DNA from: Herbaspirillum sp. Sphag64
GTDB lineage: Bacteria > Pseudomonadota > Gammaproteobacteria > Burkholderiales > Burkholderiaceae_D
Assembly (NCBI RefSeq): GCF_014192645.1
Contig: NZ_JACHYE010000003.1
Location: 62,001-126,000 of the forward strand
Direction of reading: 5' to 3'
Length of the DNA stretch: 64,000 nt
Shown here: positions 28,288 to 36,536 of the stretch, in pieces
How the letters are laid out: the number at the start of each line of letters is the position of its first letter
Position numbering within the stretch: position 1 is the stretch's first letter
Program-made: the position numbers and the translations under genes
Notes under the pieces: model-generated
Seen by the model: only the letters and a program-made list of their open reading frames with translations
Databases searched by the model: none
Told to the model about the DNA's origin: nothing

Positions 28288-28600
28288 GGAGTGTCCCGTA
28301 GTATTTTTTTGAAATGAGATTTACGAACGATCGTGCTATTGTAAATATTTTTGGAGAGAAAGCTAGTCAGAATTCGAAGAAAAACCAGCGATTGGCGCAA
28401 AAGTAGTACGAAAAGCGAAATTGGCAAGCGTGCCCAGCATTTTATGTGATTTCCTCGCGGTGGTCAGTTCAAGGACCCAAGGGCAGCATTGTGGATTCAA
28501 TGCAACAATGGAGACACATTCACTGACTGAATTTGCCGCAACGCCCAATCCGAGCGAGCCCGTATGTATCTCGCAAACCACCAAGAAAGGCAGTATCTGA
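28288..28600. promoter_or_regulatory. Divergent intergenic region, ETF-QO and thioesterase
   Basis: This 313-base gap holds the promoters of both divergent genes. The clearest element is GAACGATCGTGC at 28325-28336, an imperfect palindrome centred on CGATCG, close to the ETF-QO start. A weak six-pair hairpin GCATTG/CAATGC lies at 28486-28503. I see no further gene, repeat or RNA. Confidence 0.45.
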
Positions 28601-29011
28601 ATGAGCGATAAAACCTTGATTTATACGGCGCAAATGAAGTTGCGCTGGGGAGATATGGATGCATTTGGCCATGTCAATAACACGATTTATTTCCGCTACA
28701 TGGAGCAGACCCGTATCGAATGGCTGGAGCAAGCCGGCTCCAGCATGGTGATTGACGACCACGGTCCCGTCATTGTCAATGCCAGTTGCACGTTCCTGCG
28801 TCAGCTCAAGTACCCGGCTGATATTGAAATCCGCATGTATGCGCAGACCCCGGGACGCTCAAGTTTCGACACCTTGTATGAGATTCGTCGTGTCGATCAG
28901 CCCGACATTTTGTACGCAGAGGGGAGTGCCAAGGTGGTTTGGGTGAATTTCAAGCAAGAGAAGTCAGCACCGCTACCTGAGGTAGTCAGGAAAATGCTGA
29001 CAGCGTTGTAA
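28601..29011 (+). CDS. Acyl-CoA thioesterase, 4-hydroxybenzoyl-CoA thioesterase (hotdog) family
   Basis: A 136-residue single hotdog-fold protein. The family signature RWGDMDAFGHVNNTIYFRYM carries the likely catalytic Asp20. LKYPADIEIRMY and SFDTLYEIRR continue the beta-sheet. It probably hydrolyses a short or aromatic acyl-CoA in the cytoplasm; the substrate cannot be read. It stands between ETF-QO and the branched-chain amino acid transporter, which is compatible with a role in acyl-CoA metabolism. Confidence 0.85.
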   Translation: MSDKTLIYTAQMKLRWGDMDAFGHVNNTIYFRYMEQTRIEWLEQAGSSMVIDDHGPVIVNASCTFLRQLKYPADIEIRMYAQTPGRSSFDTLYEIRRVDQPDILYAEGSAKVVWVNFKQEKSAPLPEVVRKMLTAL

Positions 29012-29137
29012 GCTTTGCGAAAGAAAGCAGGAACAGAATCAGGATCACAAAAGAGGACAAGAACTGCGCACAGCGGTCAGCCATGAGTCGGGCTACACAG
29101 GATAGCTCGACCAGATAATTTATCCAGGAGGAAGACA

Positions 29138-30301
29138 ATGACATACAAGACACATGCCGTGGTTGCGGCAGCTCTGCTCGGCCTTTCATTTTCGCTTGCC
29201 AGTACTTCTCAGGCCGCTGATCCAATCAAGATTGGTGTCTCTGGCCCCTTTACCGGTGGTTCTGCGCCAATGGGCGTATCGATGCGCGACGGCGTCAAAC
29301 TGGCCGTAGCAGAGATCAATGCCGCAGGTGGTGTCCTTGGACGTCCATTGCAACTGATTGAGCGTGACGATGAGGCCAAGAATGAACGCGGTGTTCAGGT
29401 TGCACAGGAATTGATCAACAAGGAACGGGTCGTAGCTACCGTCGGTTTCATCAATACCGGCGTGGCACTGGCATCGCAGCGTTTTTATCAGGAAGCGAAA
29501 ATTCCGGTACTCAACAACGTGGCAACCGGAACGGTCATCACCAAGCAGTTCGAGAAGGACAAGGATAATTATATTTTCCGTACCTCGGCCGCTGACCAGA
29601 TCCAGGCCAAGATGATCGCCGACGAAGCGATCGACAAGCAAAAATATACCAAGGTCGCGATTCTGGCGGATTCGACCAATTACGGCCAACTTGGCCGGGA
29701 AGACCTGGAAAAGGTCTTGGCTGCCAAAAAAATTACGCCAGTCGCAGTCGAGAAGTACAACATCAAGGATGTCGACATGACTGCGCAGTTGCTCAAGTCC
29801 AAGCAGGGTGGTGCGCAAGTCGTACTGACCTACGGTATTGGTCCTGAACTGGCCCAAATTGCCAACGGCATGGAAAAGCTCAACTGGCATGTACCTATCA
29901 TCGGTAGCTGGCCGCTGTCGATGGGTAACTTCATCGATAACTCCGGCAAGAACGGTGATGGTGCCCGGATGCCGCAAACCTTCATCCAGGAAGGCAGCAC
30001 GCCCAAGCGCAAGGCCTTCATCGAAGCCTACCAAAAGGCCTACAAGATCGACCGCATGCCCTCTGCTGTCTCCGCTGCACAGGGTTACGACTCGATCTAT
30101 CTGCTGGCAGCTGCCATCAAGCAGGCTGGCAGCACCGATGGCGACAAAGTACGCGCCGCGCTGGAAAATCTCAATACCAAGGTGGAAGGCGTTGTAACGA
30201 CTTACAACAAGCCATTTACTCACGACGATCATGATGCAATCAAACCAGCCATGGTGGTGATGGGCGAAGTCAAGAACGGTCGCGTCGTCCTCGGTCAGTA
30301 A
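29138..30301 (+). CDS. Branched-chain amino acid ABC transporter, substrate-binding protein
   Basis: A 387-residue periplasmic protein of the LivJ/LivK type. A signal peptide covers about residues 1-27 (hydrophobic core AALLGLSFSLAST, cleavage after SQAA). The mature start DPIKIGVSGPFTGGSAPMG and GVKLAVAEINAAGGVLGRPL are typical. AGGAGG stands 7 bases before the ATG. It is the first gene of the liv cluster and is followed by a terminator that would favour its expression over the membrane genes. The true ligand may be an amino acid other than Leu, Ile or Val. Confidence 0.93.
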   Translation: MTYKTHAVVAAALLGLSFSLASTSQAADPIKIGVSGPFTGGSAPMGVSMRDGVKLAVAEINAAGGVLGRPLQLIERDDEAKNERGVQVAQELINKERVVATVGFINTGVALASQRFYQEAKIPVLNNVATGTVITKQFEKDKDNYIFRTSAADQIQAKMIADEAIDKQKYTKVAILADSTNYGQLGREDLEKVLAAKKITPVAVEKYNIKDVDMTAQLLKSKQGGAQVVLTYGIGPELAQIANGMEKLNWHVPIIGSWPLSMGNFIDNSGKNGDGARMPQTFIQEGSTPKRKAFIEAYQKAYKIDRMPSAVSAAQGYDSIYLLAAAIKQAGSTDGDKVRAALENLNTKVEGVVTTYNKPFTHDDHDAIKPAMVVMGEVKNGRVVLGQ

Positions 30302-30330
30302 TGCGATCCAAGGTGATTGTGCATTAATGG

Positions 30331-30365
30331 AAAAGGCCAGTCCGCCACAAGGACTGGCCTTTTTT
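30331..30365 (+). terminator. Terminator between livK-type gene and livH
   Basis: AAAGGCCAGTCC pairs with GGACTGGCCTTT around a seven-base loop, followed by a T-run to 30365. It starts 30 bases after the binding-protein stop and 146 bases before livH, so partial readthrough would give excess binding protein. Confidence 0.88.
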
Positions 30366-30510
30366 ACAGACTCGGTGATGGGTTTTGTGGATGTCGCGCT
30401 GGTGGTAGCTCAAAGGTCGATCTGGCTCAAGAGCGGACGCCTCAGCCTGCACAAGCCTCATTGTCGAACCAGTCGGCCACTGCATGGCCGTCGCATCTTG
30501 GGTAGATATC

Positions 30511-31401
30511 ATGGATATTCTGTTACAGCTGATTTTCAGTGGCATTGCGCTGGGCATGATTTACGCCGTCATTGCCTTTGGTTATCAACTCACCTTTGCC
30601 ACCTCCGGCACCCTTAATTTCGGGCAGGGCGAGGCGCTCATGCTTGGCGCGCTGGTCGGTCTGTCGGTGGTTGGCAACATTCACGGCGGTCCTTATCTCA
30701 ATTACTGGTTGATGATTCCGGTAGTGCTGGTATTTGGCGCGTTACAAGGCATGTTTGTCGAATACATCGGGGTCCGTCCTTCCATCAAGATCAAGTCCGA
30801 GTTTGGCTGGATCATGTCGACCATTGCCCTGGCAATCATTTTCAAGAATGTCGCAGAAAATATCTGGGGAAAAGATGATTTGCCGTTTCCCAGCCCGTTG
30901 TCGGGCGCTCCGTTCCAGATTTTTGGCGCCAATGTACAGCCGATGCAGGTACTGGTTGTCGTGGGAGCGTTGGCAATGATGCTGGCGGTGGAGGCATTCA
31001 ACCGCAAATCGATCTACGGTAAGGCAGTCGTGGCGACTGCCAATGACCGCGATGCAGCCGGCCTGATGGGGATCAATACCAGTATGGTGATCACTTTTTC
31101 CTACGCCTTGTCGTCGGCAACAGCAGCCTTCGCTGGCGTATTGGTGGCGCCGCTGACATTGACCGGCGCGACCATGGGCTCAGCGCTTGGGCTCAAGGCC
31201 TTTGCCGTTGCCATTATTGGCGGACTTACTTCCGGTATGGGCGCGATTGTCGGTGGACTGATTTTGGGCATAGCAGAAACGCTGACTGGTTTTTACATTT
31301 CGACCGGTTATAAGGAAGTCCCAGGACTGTTGCTGCTGTTGCTGGTGCTAGCGATCAAACCAGCCGGTCTGTTCGGCAAAACCGCGATCAAAAAGGTCTG
31401 A
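30511..31401 (+). CDS. livH: Branched-chain amino acid ABC transporter permease LivH
   Basis: A 296-residue membrane permease with about eight helices. IFSGIALGMIYAVIAFGYQL opens the protein, and TSGTLNFGQGEALMLGAL and GLKAFAVAIIGGLTSGMGAI are LivH family blocks. The ATG at 30511 (MDILLQLIFSG) is the usual start; one nine codons upstream is possible. It pairs with the LivM domain encoded four bases after its stop. Confidence 0.93.
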   Translation: MDILLQLIFSGIALGMIYAVIAFGYQLTFATSGTLNFGQGEALMLGALVGLSVVGNIHGGPYLNYWLMIPVVLVFGALQGMFVEYIGVRPSIKIKSEFGWIMSTIALAIIFKNVAENIWGKDDLPFPSPLSGAPFQIFGANVQPMQVLVVVGALAMMLAVEAFNRKSIYGKAVVATANDRDAAGLMGINTSMVITFSYALSSATAAFAGVLVAPLTLTGATMGSALGLKAFAVAIIGGLTSGMGAIVGGLILGIAETLTGFYISTGYKEVPGLLLLLLVLAIKPAGLFGKTAIKKV

Positions 31402-31405
31402 TGCC

Positions 31406-33388
31406 ATGAACAAGAAAATCCTCTTTTTTTCCGTACTTGGTATCGCCGTGCTGGCGGCTCTGCCACTGGTGGTGCGTAATCCTTACTACCTGCATCTGGC
31501 AGAAACCATTCTGATTTATGCGATTTTGTTGTTCGGGCTCGATATTGTGGTCGGCTATACCGGGCAGGTATCGCTGGGCCATGCCGGTTTGTTTGGTATC
31601 GGGTCTTACACCGCGGGCGTGCTGTATTTTCAGCTCGGGTTACCGATGTTGGTCGCATTGCCGGCCAGCATTGTCGTGACTGCCTTATTCGGGGCCGTGC
31701 TGGCCTTACCTGCGTTGCGTGTGACTGGGCCTTATCTGGCCATGGTGACATTGGCATTTGGCACCATCATTCAGATTCTCATCAATGAAATGAGCTTTCT
31801 GACGAACGGTCCGATGGGCGTGAAGATCCCCAAGATGCTGGTGGGTGACACCAAGCTTGATGAGGTGCAGTTTTTCTACGTCGTCGCCGTATTGATGGTG
31901 TTATCGCTGATCGTGGTGCATCGTGTTCTGCGCTCGCATCTCGGTCGTGCTTTCCAGGCCCTGCGGGACAGTCCTATCGCCTCAGATTGTATGGGCGTGT
32001 CGGTCTATCGCTACAAGGTCTACGCGTTCGTCATCAGTGCCGGGCTGGCTGGCCTGTCAGGGGCGCTGTATGCCTACTCGGAAGAGTACATCTCACCCAA
32101 TACCTACAACTTTGAGCTGACCATCCTGTTCCTGCTGGCGGTAATTATGGGTGGGCGCAAGTCGCGCATTGGTTCGTTGATCGGGGCGTTGATCGTGGTG
32201 ATGCTGCCAAGTCTGCTTTCCGACATTGACCTGTTCCGCCAGATCGCCACCATTGCCGCTGTCATTGTGTTGGCCGGTGGTGTGACCGCGCTGGTGCGAC
32301 GGACCAAGACCCCGCGTGAGGTCGCGGTGCCGGTGGTGGCAACGATTGTGATGGCTGTCTTTTCATATCGACTGGAAAATATTACCGACTGGCGGCTCAC
32401 CATTTTTGGTCTGATGACCTTGTTCGTTGTGTATTACCTGCAGGATGGTATTGTCGGCTTTGTTCGCAACCTGTTCGGCCGCATCCAAAACAGGCCGCTG
32501 CAGACTGAACAGCAATTGCAACAGCCTGGCAGCTCGGTCGAAGCGGTCATTACCACGGCGGCTGTGAGGGAGAATGGTGCCACGCTGCTCAAGGTCAATC
32601 AGATCCTGATGCAGTTTGGTGGCCTCAAGGCACTCAATCAGGTGGATCTGGATGTGCGCAAGGGCACCGTTCATGGCCTGATCGGACCAAACGGTTCGGG
32701 CAAGAGCACCATGATGAATGTGCTCACAGGGATCTATCAACCAACAGCAGGCGTTGTCGAGTACGACGGTCGTCCAATCACCGGGCAGACGCCATCGTTG
32801 ATTGCACTGGGTGGCGTGGCACGGACCTTCCAGAACGTCCAGCTGTTTGGTGAGATGAGCGCGACTGAAAATATTCTGGTCGGTCTGCACCACACCTTCC
32901 ATAGCAATGTCGCCGATGTCATGGCGAACAGCCCGCGCTATCTACGCGAAGAACGGGCGGCTCGCGAACGTGCAGCCGCGATTCTCGCCTTTATCGGGTT
33001 GTCAGATCTGGCGCAGGAAGAGGCGCGCAATTTGCCCTACGGCAAACAACGCCTGCTGGAGATCGGCCGCGCGCTTGGTCTCAACCCCAGCCTGTTGCTG
33101 CTCGATGAGCCTGCTGCCGGGTTGACTGCGCCTGACATTAAGGAACTGGTGGCCATCATCCACAAGATCCGGGATGTCGGCATCACCATCATCCTCATTG
33201 AACATCACATGGATGTCGTCATGGCGATCTGTGACACGCTGACTGTGCTGGATTTCGGGCAAAAAATTGCCGAAGGCAAGCCAGCCCAGGTCCAGGCTGA
33301 TCCGAAGGTGATTGAAGCCTATCTCGGTGGCGGTGCCGCCGAGACTGCCCATGATCCCCATGCCAACACCGCTAGCGCAGGAGCCTGA
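31406..33388 (+). CDS. Fused branched-chain amino acid permease LivM and ATPase LivG
   Basis: One 660-residue frame joins two transporter parts. Residues 1 to about 355 are a LivM permease (FGLDIVVGYTGQVSLGHAGL and PALRVTGPYLAMVTLAFGTI). A linker rich in Gln and Ser (about 365-392) leads to a LivG ATPase with Walker A GPNGSGKST at 427-435, signature LPYGKQR at 543-549 and Walker B LLLLDEP at 563-569. All ATPase motifs are intact. The fusion is known in Burkholderiales. It ends with one base before the livF ATG. Confidence 0.94.
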   Translation: MNKKILFFSVLGIAVLAALPLVVRNPYYLHLAETILIYAILLFGLDIVVGYTGQVSLGHAGLFGIGSYTAGVLYFQLGLPMLVALPASIVVTALFGAVLALPALRVTGPYLAMVTLAFGTIIQILINEMSFLTNGPMGVKIPKMLVGDTKLDEVQFFYVVAVLMVLSLIVVHRVLRSHLGRAFQALRDSPIASDCMGVSVYRYKVYAFVISAGLAGLSGALYAYSEEYISPNTYNFELTILFLLAVIMGGRKSRIGSLIGALIVVMLPSLLSDIDLFRQIATIAAVIVLAGGVTALVRRTKTPREVAVPVVATIVMAVFSYRLENITDWRLTIFGLMTLFVVYYLQDGIVGFVRNLFGRIQNRPLQTEQQLQQPGSSVEAVITTAAVRENGATLLKVNQILMQFGGLKALNQVDLDVRKGTVHGLIGPNGSGKSTMMNVLTGIYQPTAGVVEYDGRPITGQTPSLIALGGVARTFQNVQLFGEMSATENILVGLHHTFHSNVADVMANSPRYLREERAARERAAAILAFIGLSDLAQEEARNLPYGKQRLLEIGRALGLNPSLLLLDEPAAGLTAPDIKELVAIIHKIRDVGITIILIEHHMDVVMAICDTLTVLDFGQKIAEGKPAQVQADPKVIEAYLGGGAAETAHDPHANTASAGA

Positions 33389-33389
33389 G

Positions 33390-34118
33390 ATGCTGACGAT
33401 TTCAAATTTACAAGCGGCTTACGGCAAGGTGCAGGTATTGCATGGTATTTCGCTGGAAGTCCCAAAGGGAAAAGTAGTGACTTTGATTGGTTCCAACGGG
33501 GCCGGCAAAACGACCACCATGCGCGCCATCTCCGGCATGCTCAAGCCACGTGGCGGTACGGTGACGCTGGGCGGCAAGGATGTTACCGGGCAGGATTCGC
33601 ATCAGATTGCCCGTGCCGGACTGGCGCATTCACCCGAGGGGCGGCGCGTATTTGCCACCATGAGCGTGACCGACAACCTTTTACTGGGGGCCTTCCCGAG
33701 GTTCACCAGGTCCCGTCCCAAGGGCGACATTGCCCACGATCTGGCGCGCGCACTGGAGTTGTTTCCACGGCTGAAGGAGCGGCAGACTCAACTGGCCGGT
33801 ACGCTCTCTGGTGGAGAGCAGCAAATGCTCGCCATGGCGCGCGCTGTCATGCTCAATCCGGAAGTCATTCTGCTTGATGAGCCCTCCATGGGGCTGGCGC
33901 CGATTCTGGTGGATGAAGTGTTTCGCATCATTTTACGTCTGAAAGAGCAGGGCATCACCATGCTACTGGTCGAGCAGTTTGCCGCTGCGGCATTGAATGT
34001 GGCTGACTACGGCTACGTGCTGGAGAACGGCAAAATCTCGGTACATGGTCCTGCCCACAAGTTGCAGAATGATCCTGCAGTGCAGGCGGCTTATCTGGGA
34101 GGCGGTGCAGCACATTGA
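33390..34118 (+). CDS. livF: Branched-chain amino acid ABC transporter ATPase LivF
   Basis: A 242-residue ABC ATPase with Walker A GSNGAGKTT, signature LSGGEQQMLAMARAVM and Walker B VILLDEPSMGLAP, matching LivF. The ATG at 33390 has GGAG 6 bases upstream and follows the livMG stop by one base. An earlier in-frame ATG inside livMG was rejected. LivF and the LivG domain would form the ATPase heterodimer under the LivH-LivM channel. Confidence 0.95.
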   Translation: MLTISNLQAAYGKVQVLHGISLEVPKGKVVTLIGSNGAGKTTTMRAISGMLKPRGGTVTLGGKDVTGQDSHQIARAGLAHSPEGRRVFATMSVTDNLLLGAFPRFTRSRPKGDIAHDLARALELFPRLKERQTQLAGTLSGGEQQMLAMARAVMLNPEVILLDEPSMGLAPILVDEVFRIILRLKEQGITMLLVEQFAAAALNVADYGYVLENGKISVHGPAHKLQNDPAVQAAYLGGGAAH

Positions 34119-34201
34119 TGGCGATGTGCAGGCGACAAGGTGGCGTTTGCTCTAAAATGGCGGCTTACCGATTTTGGTTTCCGTCGCCACTATGTTTACC
34201 C

Positions 34202-35434
34202 ATGTCCACCAAACCTACTTTGCTAAGCGTTGCCGCCGCGAGTGAATTCCTGATCCAGTCAGCGTTGCCGATTTCGGAAATCGAACAGGTCGATACGCTG
34301 GCTGCCAATGGCCGCGTGCTGGCAGTACCTCAATTGGCGCAGATTAATGTTCCAGGCATGGATAACTCGCAGATGGATGGCTATGCCGTGCGTACTGTTG
34401 AGTGTCACGAAGGCGTCCGGTTGCGGGTGTCGCAGCGGATTCCTGCCGGACACGTGGGCGCCGTGCTGGAGCCCGGTACCGCAGCAAGGATTTTCACCGG
34501 TGCGATGGTCCCGCAAGGGGCCGATGCGATCATCATGCAAGAGGCTTGTGAGGCAGATGGTGACTACGTGACCTTGCACCAAGTGCCTGCAGTAGGCGAG
34601 TGGATACGCCGGATCGGCGAAGATATTCGCAGTGGTGCCACTATTTTGCCCGCAGGAGTTCGTTTGCGGCCACAGGAGCTAGGGCTGGCCGCCTCGGTCG
34701 GACTGGCCAGTTTGCCGGTGCGACGCAAGGTGCGCGTCGCCGTATTCTTTACCGGTGATGAACTGACCATGCCCGGTCAACCATTGGCACCCGGTGCCAT
34801 CTATAACTCAAATCGATTTTTGCTGCGCGGCTTGCTGGAAAACCTCGGCTGCGAAGTCAGCGACTACGGCATCGTCCCAGATCAACTGCAAGCCACACGC
34901 GAGACGTTGCGCGCTGCAGCAGCGCGGCATGATTTGATCATCACCAGCGGTGGTGTATCGGTCGGTGAAGAAGATCATATCAAGCCAGCCGTGGAAGCCG
35001 AGGGACGGCTCAATATGTGGCAAATTGCCATGAAGCCCGGCAAGCCACTTGCCTTCGGTGAGGTTAACCATAGCAGCGAGGGAAGGGGCGGCAAAGCTTT
35101 CTTCTTCGGCCTGCCGGGTAATCCGGTATCAACCTTTGTTACCTTCCTGATCTTCGTCCGGCCATTCTTGCAGCGTCTGCAAGGCGTGGAACAGGTCGCG
35201 CCACGTGTGCTGACCCTGCGTGCCGACTTTAACTGGCCCAAGGCTGACCGGCGCCAGGAATTCCTGCGCGCGCGGATCAATGCAAACGGCGGTCTGGATT
35301 TGTTTCCCCACCAGGGTTCGGCTGTGCTGACGTCCACGGTGTGGGCCGATGGCTTGATTGATAATCCTGCAGGGCAAACTATTGCAGCCGGTGATCTGGT
35401 ACGCTTCCTGCCGTTTGACCATTTGCTCCATTGA
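34202..35434 (+). CDS. moeA: Molybdopterin molybdenumtransferase MoeA
   Basis: A 410-residue cytoplasmic enzyme that inserts molybdate into adenylylated molybdopterin. VPGMDNSQMDGYAVR near residue 55 and IFTGAMVPQGADAIIMQEAC belong to the MoeA N-terminal domains. FFTGDELTMPGQPL and LIITSGGVSVGEEDHI mark the MogA-like domain. The ATG at 34202 fits the family length; one 29 codons earlier overlaps livF. It begins a group with moaD and moaE, interrupted by two other genes. Confidence 0.95.
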   Translation: MSTKPTLLSVAAASEFLIQSALPISEIEQVDTLAANGRVLAVPQLAQINVPGMDNSQMDGYAVRTVECHEGVRLRVSQRIPAGHVGAVLEPGTAARIFTGAMVPQGADAIIMQEACEADGDYVTLHQVPAVGEWIRRIGEDIRSGATILPAGVRLRPQELGLAASVGLASLPVRRKVRVAVFFTGDELTMPGQPLAPGAIYNSNRFLLRGLLENLGCEVSDYGIVPDQLQATRETLRAAAARHDLIITSGGVSVGEEDHIKPAVEAEGRLNMWQIAMKPGKPLAFGEVNHSSEGRGGKAFFFGLPGNPVSTFVTFLIFVRPFLQRLQGVEQVAPRVLTLRADFNWPKADRRQEFLRARINANGGLDLFPHQGSAVLTSTVWADGLIDNPAGQTIAAGDLVRFLPFDHLLH

Positions 35435-35512
35435 GTCGGGAGTGTATGTGAGATTGATTGTGGCTGAATACGACAACGTAATTGATGGTGTAAATGTGAG
35501 TGTGAACTTCAG

Positions 35513-35770
35513 ATGAAAATTGAACTACGTTTTTTTGCCAGCGTACGTGAGGCGCTTGGCATTGCCGAGGAAATCATTGATCTGCCACCGCATGTGCGCA
35601 CGGTCGGTGATGTACGCGCTTTTTTGATGGGGCGCGGCGGCATCTGGTTCGATGTTCTCGCGCCGGAAAAGGCACTGCGCATGGCCTATGATCACAATAT
35701 GACAGGACCTGAAACCGAGCTCGCCGAGGGCGGGGAAGTGGCTTTCTTTCCACCGGTGACTGGTGGTTGA
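35513..35770 (+). CDS. moaD: Molybdopterin synthase sulfur-carrier subunit MoaD
   Basis: An 85-residue ubiquitin-like protein. It opens MKIELRFFASVREALG and ends VAFFPPVTGG, the Gly-Gly tail that is thiocarboxylated to supply sulfur for molybdopterin. Length is normal. It lies between moeA and a methyltransferase gene, with its partner moaE 2.2 kb downstream. Confidence 0.95.
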   Translation: MKIELRFFASVREALGIAEEIIDLPPHVRTVGDVRAFLMGRGGIWFDVLAPEKALRMAYDHNMTGPETELAEGGEVAFFPPVTGG

Positions 35771-35836
35771 GGCGCCAGGATATCTGCCAGTAAAGCAGAA
35801 AATAAGTCAGGCAGACAGTACAACACATTTCTCATC

Positions 35837-36493
35837 ATGACGCTCTCCAGACAGGAACTAGAACTGATTTCCCGCGGAACGCTGGAGCACTATGCTGGCC
35901 GTGCGGAGGAGTTTCGCGAGAATACGCGTGACCATGATGTCAGCCAGAACATCCATGCCTTGCTCTCTGCCATCGGCAAACCGGCACCATTGACAATACT
36001 CGATTTTGGTTGTGGTCCCGGACGCGATCTGCGCGCTTTCAGTGCATTGGGTCACCGTGCTATCGGCCTCGATGGCAGTAGTCGCTTTGTCGAGATGGCG
36101 CGCGCCGATAGTGGCTGTGAGGTATGGCATCAGGACTTCTTCGCACTGGATCTGCCTGAACATTACTTTGACGGTGTTTTTGCCAATGCCTCGCTGTTTC
36201 ATGTCCCGCATTCAGAGCTGCCGCGTGTGCTGGGTCAACTGCGTGCGACATTGCGGCCGGATGGCGTATTATTTTGTTCCAATCCGCGTGGTAGCAACAG
36301 CGAGGGCTGGAGTAGCGGACGCTACGGGTCTTATCATGATCTGGAGGCTTGGCGCAGCTACCTGCAAGCCGCTGGTTTCGTAGAGCTGGCCCATTATTAT
36401 CGTCCGGACGGATTGCTGCGGGACCAGCAGGCCTGGCTCGCCACGGTCTGGAAAGCGGTCGCGACAGGCATCACAGAAGCCAATAACAAATAA
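35837..36493 (+). CDS. SAM-dependent class I methyltransferase
   Basis: A 218-residue cytoplasmic methyltransferase. Motif I ILDFGCGPGRDLRAFSALGH lies near residue 54, then IGLDGSSRFVEMAR (motif II) and the YFDGVFANASLFHVP region. The family resembles small-molecule methyltransferases of the UbiE/Tam kind. Its substrate is unknown. It sits between moaD and gntP, and nothing ties it to molybdenum cofactor synthesis beyond position. Confidence 0.8.
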   Translation: MTLSRQELELISRGTLEHYAGRAEEFRENTRDHDVSQNIHALLSAIGKPAPLTILDFGCGPGRDLRAFSALGHRAIGLDGSSRFVEMARADSGCEVWHQDFFALDLPEHYFDGVFANASLFHVPHSELPRVLGQLRATLRPDGVLFCSNPRGSNSEGWSSGRYGSYHDLEAWRSYLQAAGFVELAHYYRPDGLLRDQQAWLATVWKAVATGITEANNK

Positions 36494-36536
36494 ACCAACA
36501 AGCTATTTTACTCAGGTATTCAAGGGAAGGAATTTC

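Noticed and set aside
26983-28317. A 444-codon open frame on the plus strand opposite ETF-QO
   Set aside because: It is the antisense shadow of a conserved enzyme, with no recognisable domain and no ribosome-binding site.
28363-28584. A 73-codon minus-strand frame in the ETF-QO/thioesterase gap
   Set aside because: No ribosome-binding site, no recognised family, and it occupies a region expected to hold promoters.
30317-30617. Short plus-strand frames between the liv binding protein and livH
   Set aside because: They span the terminator and overlap the true livH start in another frame.
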